DNA from: Aldehydirespirator sp965221215
GTDB taxonomy: Bacteria; Actinomycetota; Acidimicrobiia; Acidimicrobiales; Aldehydirespiratoraceae
Reading direction: 5' to 3'
DNA length: 64,000 nucleotides
Assembly (NCBI GenBank): GCA_965221215.1
Contig: OZ244872.1
Location: 992,001-1,056,000, forward strand
Part shown: positions 44,401 through 52,027 of the stretch, in pieces
Numbering within the stretch: the stretch's first letter is position 1
Layout: each line of letters opens with the position of its first letter
Made by a program: the position numbers and the translations under genes
The notes under the pieces: generated by a model
What the model saw: only the letters and a program-made list of their open reading frames with translations
Databases searched by the model: none
What the model was told of the DNA's origin: nothing

Positions 44401-46846
44401 CGATCACGTTGCGTCGTAGCTCCTTGTAGGCAATCGCCTGAGGACTCGGGTTACGGCCACATCCGCCGCAATCACTGCAAGCGGCTTCGGTGACCTGGGT
44501 CTCGCGCCCGATCTGGTGGGGCGCTTCATCGATGAGGACCCCGGAGCCGCCACACTTCCGGCAGCTGTGCAACACCCTGTACAGCAACTGGCGAAAAACG
44601 TCGAAGCGATGGTCCCGCTTGACGTCGCCAGCGAGCTGTGCCGCGTCCTGACGCGAGTCAGAAAACACCAGGGCCTTGCGGCCGTCACTCCCGTTGGGGC
44701 CAGCGACGTTTGGCTGGACGCGCAGTGTGTCCTCCATCACCACCGAGATGGAACGAGGTCCTCTGGTTCGCAGGGGTTCGACTATCTCCCTCTCGCCCTG
44801 CGGGCTCCGGTAGTTCTGGCAACGCGGACATTGGCTGGGGAAGGGACTCACTTGTCGACCGTCTTGGCGGTCAGTGGCCGGGTCAACCTCGAACGACGGG
44901 CGCACGTAGGGGTCTTGGGGGCCGCACATCAGTGTCGACTTAACGGACCGGTACTGGGCCGCGTGTCGGTCATGGGGCTGCTCCACGCCGAATATCCGGT
45001 AGTCAGTGAGGCTCTTGGGCTCTCCGCTGAAGTCATCACTCCACGGCCAGAGACCGCCAAAGCCGCCGTCGGGAATGCCGCCCACGAACAACAGACCGCA
45101 CTTTCGGCACGAGAACAGCTCCAGAACTCGGGCACCGCAGCGTTCCGAACACCAGGGCCGCGGGTCCGAGTAGATCCTGCCTACCGGTCGCGCCCCCCGA
45201 TATTCGGCTGGCACTTCCGGGCAATCCGGGTTCAAGCATGCCCACAGCCCGGGAAGGCCCCTGAGAAAGGCGTGCATACGCATCGACAGGATCGGCGGCG
45301 TGTCCGGCAACGGCATCGGGCGCGCAAAGCTCCCCGCAGCAAGCAGACCTGCAGTTGCTCGCTCCTGAAGCCCTTGGTCCGCGCCCGGCCAGCACTCTCG
45401 GGCAAGCTCCGACAGCCGCGTGGCGTTGCGAGCCGTTCTCGCCCTCATCCACAGCAGGTCCTCGCTGTCAGACAACAGCTGGTGTAGAGCAACCTGGGCA
45501 TCCTCGCCTTCGTTAGGGCCGGCAAGCTCCAGGGATTGCGCCAGCGTACGCATGCTCGGCCATGGGTCACGGTGTGAGAACGTGTCCTGGAACCGGGCGA
45601 ACGCCGACAGCGAACGCGGGTCTGAGTCCCGCTCCTTGGGCTTCTCGTCCTGTACGCCCGCATGTATCAGAGTGAACGTGTGTTGCGGCTCGCCGAAGAG
45701 ATCCGAGGTGAACCTTCGCAGGTCACCCTCTGCGCCCTGAACGTTCGGGATCGACGCGCTGGTAGCGATCGCACGGAACTTGTTCGAACCTGACCGAATG
45801 CCCAGCCTTTCCTTCAGGCGGCGCACCAGATGCGCCACCTCGGTGCCCTTGGCTCCGGTGTAGGTATGGGCCTCGTCCAATACCAGGGTGATAGCTCGAT
45901 CGTCGCCTCCCTCTAGCCACGCTCTGGTCGCATCGAAGATCGGACTCTCGATGGGACGAATCAGCATGTACTCCAGCATTGAGTAGTTGGTCACCAAGAT
46001 GTCAGGAGGGGCCGCTTGCATGTCCCACCGGCACAGCATCTCCGGCCCCCCGACGGCAGGCCAGTTGCCAGTGCTTCGCAACTTGTCCGAAAGGCTCTCC
46101 CACTCTTCCGCCAACCGCCGAAGGTAGACCTCGAACTCTTCGCGCTTTGCGCTCTGGTCGGGGCCTCTCGTGGGCGGCGTCAGGCTGGTGTACATCCCAA
46201 AGTGGATCACGTTGCCCTGAAGTTTGTGTCGCTGCCAGTCCGGCGACCCGTTCAACGACAACACCCTGCGAAGCCTTGACATCTGGTCATTCACCAGCGC
46301 GTTCATCGGGTACAAGACGATGGCGCGGACGCCAGCTTCTCTTGTCTCGTGCCGGCGAGCGTGCTCCCACGTCCCGTCGTCCAGGCTGTAGGAGCCCTCA
46401 GAACCAGCATCTCGCGGTGAAGGCCACCCCGCCGCTTCCTGGAGAATCCTCGCAAGGATCGGCAAGACGAAGGCCTCGGTCTTGCCAGAGCCGGTTCCGG
46501 TGGCGACTAGCAGGTTGGGCGCGTCCCCGAAGCTCGCCAGGAGCGCCTCTTCCTGGTGGGTGTAGAGCGGGAACCTATCCACAGGAACACCGTGCTCTAC
46601 CAACCTGGAGAGACCTGAGGGAATGATGGCGGGGTACTGACGTTCTAGCTCTCTGAGCAGCCGGGCTGGGGCAAAGGCGGGAGTGGCCTCGATGAAGGGA
46701 TCCTGAGCAATGACCCCGCGTTCCCGTAGCAGAGCCGACCGCTCAGCAAAGACCAGGGGATGCGAAATCCTGTATTGCGACTCGATGTAGCTCGCAATGG
46801 ACTCCTTGAGATGGTCAGCAGCCTGACTAGGTGTGAACTGCATCAC
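41417..46846 (-). CDS. druE: DruE-like DEAD/DEAH helicase with DUF1998-type C-terminus
   Basis: 1809-residue superfamily 2 helicase. Walker A ATGTGSGKTEAF at 115-126, DEAH at 324-327 in LVLDEAHTYTGAKG, a large middle part with several CxxC zinc motifs (for example CRKCG, CSDCG), and the helicase C motif TTTMEMGIDIGSLLSVGL followed by NYQQRAGRAGRRG. The C-terminal part has YDNVPGGAGYARTI and the cysteine cluster CPNANCSGACYHC, the DUF1998 hallmark. This architecture and size are those of DruE, the common component of Druantia; DISARM DrmA-type helicases are related but usually shorter. The ATG overlaps the stop of a small upstream frame (ATGA). Confidence 0.8.
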   Translation of the reverse strand: MMQFTPSQAADHLKESIASYIESQYRISHPLVFAERSALLRERGVIAQDPFIEATPAFAPARLLRELERQYPAIIPSGLSRLVEHGVPVDRFPLYTHQEEALLASFGDAPNLLVATGTGSGKTEAFVLPILARILQEAAGWPSPRDAGSEGSYSLDDGTWEHARRHETREAGVRAIVLYPMNALVNDQMSRLRRVLSLNGSPDWQRHKLQGNVIHFGMYTSLTPPTRGPDQSAKREEFEVYLRRLAEEWESLSDKLRSTGNWPAVGGPEMLCRWDMQAAPPDILVTNYSMLEYMLIRPIESPIFDATRAWLEGGDDRAITLVLDEAHTYTGAKGTEVAHLVRRLKERLGIRSGSNKFRAIATSASIPNVQGAEGDLRRFTSDLFGEPQHTFTLIHAGVQDEKPKERDSDPRSLSAFARFQDTFSHRDPWPSMRTLAQSLELAGPNEGEDAQVALHQLLSDSEDLLWMRARTARNATRLSELARECWPGADQGLQERATAGLLAAGSFARPMPLPDTPPILSMRMHAFLRGLPGLWACLNPDCPEVPAEYRGARPVGRIYSDPRPWCSERCGARVLELFSCRKCGLLFVGGIPDGGFGGLWPWSDDFSGEPKSLTDYRIFGVEQPHDRHAAQYRSVKSTLMCGPQDPYVRPSFEVDPATDRQDGRQVSPFPSQCPRCQNYRSPQGEREIVEPLRTRGPRSISVVMEDTLRVQPNVAGPNGSDGRKALVFSDSRQDAAQLAGDVKRDHRFDVFRQLLYRVLHSCRKCGGSGVLIDEAPHQIGRETQVTEAACSDCGGCGRNPSPQAIAYKELRRNVIDLQIDRGINPTDGHLSDAFERLEDDHSSVYADAQMAFDLAARREISQDDFGLEPLGLAMWSIWLPEQSGQLEPLTELETHVLLRTVARILATENILLPPEPLKPWEWPFDDRIKPYERKRIIPARSRQSDTLVPYNLRPYRKLGRYMVAVARALADEGRIQDADEWLEELHWPLWRALKGFKVLVPAGKRVNDQVPHGIRIDAFELRSVEDDVYRCGACRYVMGEVLLGVCYRCGQDTEQVAAGSIQNFYRRAAMFAEPGSGYSDPFPVQTAAHTAVVGRREARNIERWFQNLFRDSEYREDHRIDILSVTTTMEMGIDIGSLLSVGLRNVAPTVANYQQRAGRAGRRGSAVATVVTYALDRSHDQYYFHRPKEIVSEPPRVPVLHLENDVIAQRHVRSHVLGEFFRGWLSSSAPGGLFGAWGTAERFLSDNGRARLERHIGRNHAALLERTGAIVEEPLRDRLEEWLSVLPDEIDGHAQKGDPAEGLLESLMRDGFLPKYAFPVDVVKLSIPEDEENEDAYESQDFYSGIPRDLQIALSEYAPGAEILQWRFPDACIYRSAGVYDPSAKFPDYTPEERLNECRQCRSVSLTRVAAGPCTECPECGSHDMLAMPYLTPRGFTVDAALPEAGRHAYRSGGRERAGFTPSAQLLVGANAITRGRSNPSFAPRLYSAVHVGDLFMRNVGPDRTNPGFVLCPTCGRHMDAENLRRHRYPANVPPHRGRRRGPRAGYWCPNEDDLDNRVVLGHRFSSEVVLLAVDMPAFLDAPMMEPSGRAVWFSFGTLMAEAAARHLQIDPDEVKIGVRPTRDALGRVQGEVFIYDNVPGGAGYARTIDENLQEIAALAQEMGRGCPNANCSGACYHCLLGYRNQQIHNLLDRRLAISVIDFLLEDRRPSVTRQEAVRLAKGVEAYVRPSWTLVDASQCPQQFGAVFSKGDAVRVGIRPIHPFSARPMPSELTGLREATGISPRIYTSFDLVRRPFWVANALLQSPEY

Positions 46847-47058
46847 CGACCGCCTGACGGAGGCTTCCGGCGAACACGGTTGATGCCACCGTCCGGTCCA
46901 ATCAGCGACATCGCCGGCGCCATGCGCGGTCGAGGGCGCGAGACGTGATTGCGCAACTCCTCCGTCCGATCGCGAAGCTCGGCCAGAACGCCCGTGTCCT
47001 CGCTGACTTGCAGAACGATGGCCGTCTTCAGCCGGCTATGCGTCTCGGGGTCGAGCAT
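46843..47058 (-). CDS. Small protein (71 residues) coupled to druE, unrecognised
   Basis: MLDPETHSRLKTAIVLQVSED then GVLAELRDRTEELRNHV and a basic Arg/Pro/Gly-rich tail. Its TGA overlaps the druE ATG, an arrangement that suggests translational coupling and supports it being real. No ribosome-binding site is obvious at its own start. It may be a genuine small component or the end of a truncated gene. Confidence 0.4.
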   Translation of the reverse strand: MLDPETHSRLKTAIVLQVSEDTGVLAELRDRTEELRNHVSRPRPRMAPAMSLIGPDGGINRVRRKPPSGGR

Positions 47059-47148
47059 CTGGTCGTTCGATCGCGAGGTGGGGGGAGGCGTCCAATAGCC
47101 GGGTACGAGCCCGGTAAAGCGAGACTAGCTTCGACTAAAGGAGTCGCG

Positions 47149-47620
47149 TCACGTCGTTGGCATCGCATGACCCGTCGCCGCTACGACCCGGTGCGCATCG
47201 CGGCGGTGGCTCATGCCCCGTGTGACCGTGCCGACGCTCCAGTGCTCTGTTCGCCCGACAACGTCCTCGGTCGTCACAGCCAGCATGTTTGCCCACTCGG
47301 TGTCGATCTCGTCTCGGAACGGAGTGGAGCGGATCGTGGCGAGCGTCGGCGTGCCGATGCCTGCGTGGTCACACTTCGCTGCGAGAATCTGAACCACGTC
47401 GTCGGCCCGGCCGATCAGGTCTGGATGACGATGGGTGTGGACGATGTCGTAGAGGTCGCGGGGCGGGCACCGCTCAGCGAGTGCTCTGATCTTCTCTCCC
47501 AGAAGCTCTGGCAGTGAGTAGCAGACCACCCGGTCGAGTTGACCGTCGCCAGGGCTCGCCGGTGCGTCGCTGAAGGGGTGCATCGCCTGCGAGGTTGGCG
47601 ATCTCTCGGTTGGTGATCAC
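47149..47620 (-). pseudogene. AbiEii-type nucleotidyltransferase toxin remnant (internal deletion)
   Basis: GTG 47620, overlapping the abiEi stop (GTGA), opens MITNREIANLAGDAPLQRR, a normal AbiEii beginning. The catalytic core is missing and the remaining similarity, YSLPELLGEKIRALAERCPPRDLYDI and later TEWANMLA, is in another frame from about 47540 down. The end (from about 47245) is fused to an unrelated fragment that duplicates part of the 48.4 kb gene. Not functional. Confidence 0.65.
47158..47244 (+). repeat. 87-bp segment duplicated at 48433-48519
   Basis: TGGCATCGCATGACCCGTCG onward matches TGGCATCGCTTCACCCGTCG at 48433 over 87 bp, including an uninterrupted GTGCGCATCGCGGCGGTGG. It encodes part of the 145-residue gene at 48268 (TRRRYDxVRIAAVxHAxCDR) and is a stray fragment of a paralogue. 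Confidence 0.8.
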
Positions 47621-48117
47621 GCCGACACGTCTGCGTTGATCCTCAGACCCCATCGGGCCAACCGCTTGCCCCCCGATGGCAGCGACGGGTCCAGCAGGGG
47701 AAACCCTGAGGTCAAGGGCCGCACAAGCGCGGCGGTTTCTTGGCCCAGCACCTCCAGCAGATAGCCGAGCCGCTTGACCGCAGCGCCGTTGTTGAGCCTT
47801 TCGATGGCATCCACCAGATCCTCAAGCCTCGCCACCGAAAGCAGCGCGTCGAGGACCTCCATCGTGTGGCGGATGCCGCCACCGAGCGCCGGATCCGACA
47901 ACATGTCGGCGACCGTGCGCTCCCGACTGGACACCTTGACCTTCCGGTCGCCGCGCCACTCGCCAACGAGTCCCCACTCAAGACGGTCGGCGCCAACGTG
48001 ATGGACCAGATAGCTGGTGTCGGCCAGTTCCTGATCGACCCGGCGCACCCGCTGCGCGGTGGCGACGACCGTGGAGCGGAAGGTCTGGTCGGTGACGACA
48101 CCAAGCGACTGGCCCAT
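47617..48117 (-). pseudogene. AbiEi-type antitoxin, N-terminally truncated
   Basis: 166 residues with the AbiEi C-terminal pattern: YLVHHVGADRLEWGLVGEW, VSSRERTVADMLSDPALGGGIRH, LEDLVDAIERLNNGAAVKRLGYLLEVLG and LDPSLPSGGKRLARWGLRIN. The N-terminal winged-helix domain that AbiEi uses to repress its promoter is missing, and the sequence before 48117 shows no continuation. Together with the deleted AbiEii downstream it is the ruin of an AbiE abortive-infection/toxin-antitoxin module. Confidence 0.65.
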
Positions 48118-48267
48118 TGCCCGTCAAGGGATCGCCTATCCGTCGTTCTCGGCTCATGTGTGGCCGGGCCGGGTGGGCAGGGTCTCGGTGATGCCGCCCG
48201 TCTTGCTCTGGCTGATCGGCTAGTTATCGTGGGGGTGCTCCCAACAGCGCTAGATCGTCGTGTCGCC

Positions 48268-48705
48268 ATGTTCGTTCCTACCATCACCGCTGATCAGCTT
48301 CCGCGTTTGATGGCCGATGATGACGGGCGTGGCCGTGTCGTTGAGCTTCGCGAGCTGTGCAAGCAGTGGGCGCACACCAACGGTGCCCACCGTGCGGCGA
48401 TGATTGAGCGGGCACCTCGTCGGCATCGGTGGTGGCATCGCTTCACCCGTCGTCGCTATGACCTGGTGCGCATCGCGGCGGTGGTGCATGCCCTGTGTGA
48501 CCGTGACGGCGTTCCGGTGCCCGTGTGGGTGTGGCAGCATCGCAGCCACCGCCATTTGGGGATGAGCGAGTCCTCGCCGCTGGCCAAGAGCAGCTATCTG
48601 CGCGACGCAATCGACGCGCCCGCTGGTTGCGCGTACCACCGGGTGTGGTTCGATCCCGCAAGCATCGAGGATCACAGGATCCACGGGTTTCGCAGCGTTG
48701 CCTGA
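48268..48705 (+). CDS. Putative antitoxin-like partner of a nucleotidyltransferase (145 residues)
   Basis: From ATG 48268 (GTG 48229 possible): FVPTITADQLPRLMADD, a basic middle part RRHRWWHRFTRRRYDLVRIAAV and a conserved-looking end SESSPLAKSSYLRDAIDAP...YHRVWFDPASIEDHRIHGF. I do not know a family name. The next gene, a nucleotidyltransferase fragment, starts at TTG 48698 within its last codons, so the two form a pair. The downstream partner is broken by IS256. Confidence 0.5.
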   Translation: MFVPTITADQLPRLMADDDGRGRVVELRELCKQWAHTNGAHRAAMIERAPRRHRWWHRFTRRRYDLVRIAAVVHALCDRDGVPVPVWVWQHRSHRHLGMSESSPLAKSSYLRDAIDAPAGCAYHRVWFDPASIEDHRIHGFRSVA

Positions 48706-48879
48706 CAGCAGCCTTAGGCCGGGCGAGTTCCTGCGCTTCGACGCGCGGAAGATGACGGCGCTGCTGTCCCGTGTTGATGAGGTCATGGAGGCCGAGGGGT
48801 GCGCGCCAGTTCACCTGGTAGCCGTCGGGGGAGCGGCCATGCTCTCGCGGGTACCGAGCCGGGTGGCGTCCCAGATTGG
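48698..48879 (+). pseudogene. Nucleotidyltransferase (DUF6036-like) toxin, cut by IS256
   Basis: TTG 48698 opens PDSSLRPGEFLRFDARKMTALL...EAEGCAPVHLVAVGGAAMLSRVPSRVA: the GG of the nucleotidyltransferase core is present, but the sequence enters the IS256 terminal repeat at 48880 before the catalytic aspartates. The rest of the gene is not found on the other side of the element. Confidence 0.6.
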
Positions 48880-50287
48880 GTGTAATAGCGGTTGGGGCGC
48901 AGGCTCCTGGGGGTCATGTTAGGCGGCGCGTGTGACGGTGTGGTCGGGCTGGTCGGTGTTGGTGTGGGCGGGTTGGTGGAGTTGGTGGCGCAGCTCGGTG
49001 AGGGCTCGGGCGATGGCGGGGGTGTAGGTGAGTCCGCGCCAGCCGTTTGAGGCCCGGTCGAGCACGGCCCAGACCAGTGTGAGGCAGGACGTTTCGCCGG
49101 GGAGCCGGCCGATGACTTTGACTCGTCGGCGGGTCTCGCCGAAGGTGCGCTCGATCAGGTTGGTGTGGCGGATCCTGCGCCAGTGTGCGGCGGGGAGCCG
49201 CAGGTGCGCGGTGAGCGCTTGGCGGTCTGCGAGCAGGCAGCGCACGGCGGCGGGGAACTCGCGCTGGTAGCGGCGGGCGAAGCCGTCGATGCCGGCTTGT
49301 GCTGCGCTCACCGCTTCCTGGCCGGGCTCGATGTCGTCGTCGAGGTCGAAGATCGCCCAGAACGCGGCCTTGAGTTCGTCGCGGCGACCGGCGGGGACCT
49401 TGGCCAAGACATTGCGGGCGCGGTGGATGAGGCACCGCTGGCGCAGCGACTGCGGCATCTTCTGCTCGACGGCGCCGATCAGGCCTGCCGCGCCGTCTGA
49501 GACGACCAGCAGCGGGGACCGCAGCCCCCGTTCGGCGAGGTCGTCGAGGAACCCGGCCCAGGCGTCATAGGACTCGTCGCCGCCGGGCTCCACGGCCAGC
49601 AGCACCGGCCGCCCGAGGGTGGTGATGCCGTAGGCGACCAGCACCGGCTCAGCGCGCGACCCGCCGTGCATCTTGAAGTGGCTGCCGTCAACGAACAGGT
49701 AATCCAGCTCGATATCGGAGAGGTCTGAGCTGCGGAACGTGTCGAACTCGTCGCGCAGCCGCGCGCAGATCCGCGACGCGGTGGACCTCGACAAGGCGGC
49801 CTCCGGTCCCAGCGCCTCCGCCAACAGGGCCTCGATGTCGCGGTCTGACAGGCCCCGCACCCACGCCGAGATCACCAGCGCCTCCAACGGCTCGCTGCGC
49901 ACCACGCCCTTGCCCAGCAACTGCGACGCGAACGCCTCGGTGGTGTTGCGCAGCTTCGGGCGCTTCAGCGCCAGGGGCCCCGCGGTGGTCTTGACCGTCA
50001 CCTCGCCGTAGCCGTTGCGCTGCCCGGCCCGCCCGCCGCCGGCGCGGGAGTTCCAGCCCCGGCCCAGCCAGGAGGTGACCTCGTCCTCGAGGACCTGCTG
50101 CAACACGAGCCGCGCCGACAGGCGCATCACCTCCTCGAGCACCTCGGCGATGTCGCGGCCCGAGCCGAACAACTCGTCGATCTCGGCGCGGACAGCTTCT
50201 GTGGGCGATACTCGTGCAGGCACGGGCGTAGGTCTCCTTCTTGAGTTGAGGTTCTCGAAGGAACCTACGCCCCTGCTGCTATTACAC
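48880..50287. mobile_element. IS256-family insertion sequence
   Basis: Imperfect 28-bp terminal inverted repeats: left GTGTAATAGC..GGGGCGCAGGCTCC (48880-48907), right the complement of GTGTAATAGC..GGGGCGTAGGTTCC (50260-50287). The 8-bp flanks CAGATTGG and CGGCGATG do not match, so there is no target-site duplication. The genes on the two sides are different and both truncated, pointing to a deletion or recombination between two IS copies. Confidence 0.88.
48919..50223 (-). CDS. IS256-family transposase
   Basis: 434 residues from GTG 50223, preceded by AAGGAGA. Mutator-type DDE core: DYLFVDGSHFK, LLVVSDGAAGLIGAVEQ and ...RRIRHTNLIERTFGETRRRVKVIGRLPG (in part), plus QRCLIHRARNVLAKVP. The reading frame continues upstream into the macro-domain fragment, but that is read-through across the IS end, not a fusion protein. 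Intact. Confidence 0.93.
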   Translation of the reverse strand: MPARVSPTEAVRAEIDELFGSGRDIAEVLEEVMRLSARLVLQQVLEDEVTSWLGRGWNSRAGGGRAGQRNGYGEVTVKTTAGPLALKRPKLRNTTEAFASQLLGKGVVRSEPLEALVISAWVRGLSDRDIEALLAEALGPEAALSRSTASRICARLRDEFDTFRSSDLSDIELDYLFVDGSHFKMHGGSRAEPVLVAYGITTLGRPVLLAVEPGGDESYDAWAGFLDDLAERGLRSPLLVVSDGAAGLIGAVEQKMPQSLRQRCLIHRARNVLAKVPAGRRDELKAAFWAIFDLDDDIEPGQEAVSAAQAGIDGFARRYQREFPAAVRCLLADRQALTAHLRLPAAHWRRIRHTNLIERTFGETRRRVKVIGRLPGETSCLTLVWAVLDRASNGWRGLTYTPAIARALTELRHQLHQPAHTNTDQPDHTVTRAA

Positions 50288-50730
50288 CGGCGATGAGACG
50301 CCACCGTCAGCTTCGGGCGCGGGGTCGATATCACCATGTCAGCTGCGCTGGGGGCGCCCTCGGGGGCGTACAGGTGAACGACGACATCGAGTTCGCCCAG
50401 GCGCTCCTCGATCAGCGACCGAACCTCGCCCCAGTCCAGTCCGCCGTGACCACATCCCAGCGGTGGCAGAGCGATGGAGGAAATCTCCAGGTCCTCGATC
50501 ACATCGCGCAGGTCGTTGAGGCCGTCGGCCACGTCGCGGATCTGGGATCTGGCGCGCCAATGACCCTTGGTCGGGAAGTTGATGATCCAGCGCGGCGACC
50601 CGAGCAGGCCGTTGTCGAAGACGAACACCTCGCCAAGCCTCACGGCCTGACTCTTGCAGGCCGCCTCGTAAGCCTTGAAGTTCGCCGGAAAGGCATTCTA
50701 GGGAAAGCGCGCTTCTCCAATACCCCAAAC
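50288..50730 (-). pseudogene. Macro-domain (DarG-like) gene, truncated at both ends
   Basis: Reads FPANFKAYEAACKSQAVRLGEVFVFDNG, IINFPTKGHWRARSQIRD, IALPPLGCGHGGLDW and HLYAPEGAPSAADMV, the DarG-type macro domain that removes ADP-ribose from DNA. A TAG at about 50699 separates a short upstream piece (VWGIGEARFP before NAFP, resembling the GVMGKGIALQF strand), and the N-terminal 30-odd residues are missing. The C-terminal part is lost at the IS256 end. No DarT toxin gene is present; an intact fic gene occupies the upstream position. Confidence 0.7.
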
Positions 50731-50760
50731 AAGTAAAGCGCAAGGCAGATCGCTTTACTT
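50731..50760. repeat. Perfect 10-bp inverted repeat at the 3' end of fic
   Basis: AAGTAAAGCG, 10-bp spacer, CGCTTTACTT. Contains the fic stop codon (TTA at 50755-50757 on this strand). Core geometry GTAAAG-N14-CTTTAC is identical to the repeat upstream of fic at 52002-52027. Could be a terminator hairpin, an operator or a cassette boundary. Confidence 0.8.
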
Positions 50761-51954
50761 GCGCTCCGAGTCGGCGGGGCCTGAGCCTTCGTCTTCTGGC
50801 TCGACGGGTCCGTAAGCAGCTTCGAAGATTCTGGGGGCTTCGTACAGTCGGTAGCGCTGTCGGCCGCTTATCTCTGTCAGGTCGCCACGCTCGATCAAGG
50901 CTCTTATAGCTGCGTTGGCGGTTGGTGCCGTCGCGTCGATCAACCGGGCCGCCATGCGTGCGGTCACCAGCGGCCGGGCGAACAGGTGCTCGGCCAATCG
51001 CAGCACCGAAGTGGGTCTGCCCTCTTCGAGAAGCTGGCTGCGGATTTCGGACTGCAGTTGCACCAGTCGATGGGTGCGACGCTCGGCGTCTCGGGCCTGT
51101 CGGCGCACTCCCCTCAGGAAGAACTTGAGCCACGGCATGAGATCGCCTTGCTGGCTGGTGCGCAGCAGGAGGTCGTAGTACTCGCTGCGGTTCTGCTCGA
51201 AGTAGGCCGACAGGTAGAGCAGCGGCTCGGGCAGAACGCCCCGCTCTACCAGAAGCAGGGGTATGAGAATCCGGCCGAGGCGCCCGTTGCCGTCCAAGAA
51301 CGGGTGTATTGCCTCGAATTGGTAATGAACGAGGGCGACCTGCACGAGCAGCGGCATGGTCTGTGTATGGATGAAGCTCTCCAGATCCCCGAGCGCGTTG
51401 GGCATCGTGTCGGGGGGTGGTGGCACGAACACGGCGTTGTTCACCGTGTCGCCGCCGATCCATACCGGGCTCTTGCGCAGTTCGCCGGGCGTGCGGTGAC
51501 GGCCCCGCACCCCTTGCAGCAGACGCTCGTGCATCTCGCGCGTGAGTCGCACTGAGATCGGGAAGCCGCTGCGCACGCGGGCCAGTCCGTGCTCGAGCGC
51601 CACGACGTAGTTCGCCACCTCGCGGGCGTCCGCGGCCTGCTCGGGCGGGACAGCCTCTTCGGCCTCCAAGCGGAGCAGCTGTGGCACATCCGTCTGTGTT
51701 CCCTCGATTCGAGAGCTGAGCACTGCCTCGATCCTGAGGTGCGGACCGATGAGCAGATGCGGATTGGGCAAGAGCAGGCCGACACCGCCGAGCCGATTGA
51801 CGGCCGCAGTCGCCTCGTCGAGCAGTCCGACCGCTTCCGTGTCGATGTCGATCTGTCGCGGCAGGGGCTCTGGGTGAAACGCCCAGTACCCCTCCAAAGT
51901 TCGGAGGACCTTGCCTCGCTCTGCGGACTTGAACGACTCGGGTCGCACGCTCAA
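50755..51954 (-). CDS. Fic-domain protein (AMPylase) with N-terminal inhibitory helix
   Basis: 399-residue Fic protein; the family transfers AMP (or other phosphate-linked groups) to hydroxyl side chains of targets such as topoisomerases. Active-site motif HPFLDGNGRLGR at 217-228 is complete. The inhibitory motif SSRIEG at 80-85 (S-x-x-x-E-G) marks a class with the inhibitory helix N-terminal to the Fic core, so activity is self-restrained. The C-terminus (about 310-380) is a winged-helix (LRLAEHLFARPLVTARMAARLI...IRALIERGDLTEI) that could bind the flanking palindromes. Intact gene in a region of broken ones. Confidence 0.88.
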   Translation of the reverse strand: MSVRPESFKSAERGKVLRTLEGYWAFHPEPLPRQIDIDTEAVGLLDEATAAVNRLGGVGLLLPNPHLLIGPHLRIEAVLSSRIEGTQTDVPQLLRLEAEEAVPPEQAADAREVANYVVALEHGLARVRSGFPISVRLTREMHERLLQGVRGRHRTPGELRKSPVWIGGDTVNNAVFVPPPPDTMPNALGDLESFIHTQTMPLLVQVALVHYQFEAIHPFLDGNGRLGRILIPLLLVERGVLPEPLLYLSAYFEQNRSEYYDLLLRTSQQGDLMPWLKFFLRGVRRQARDAERRTHRLVQLQSEIRSQLLEEGRPTSVLRLAEHLFARPLVTARMAARLIDATAPTANAAIRALIERGDLTEISGRQRYRLYEAPRIFEAAYGPVEPEDEGSGPADSERK

Positions 51955-52001
51955 CCTCCTATGGGCCTAGAGAAAGCCAGCCTTCCTAGCAGCCGAGCTA
52001 T

Positions 52002-52027
52002 GTAAAGCTATACGGCTATTACTTTAC
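52002..52027. repeat. Inverted repeat GTAAAG-N14-CTTTAC upstream of fic
   Basis: GTAAAG at 52002-52007 and CTTTAC at 52022-52027, 14-bp spacer, about 48 bp upstream of the fic start. Same arms and same spacer length as the repeat at the 3' end of the gene. The position fits an operator/promoter site. Confidence 0.75.

Noticed and set aside
48919..50643. A 574-residue open frame joining a macro domain to an IS256 transposase
   Set aside because: The frame crosses the IS256 right terminal repeat (50260-50287). The transposase has its own ribosome-binding site and GTG at 50223, so this is read-through by chance, not a fusion protein.
50731..50760. Simple intrinsic terminator for fic
   Set aside because: The hairpin lacks a U-tract and the stem starts before the stop codon; the matching copy upstream of the gene makes an operator or boundary role more likely, though a terminator role is not excluded.
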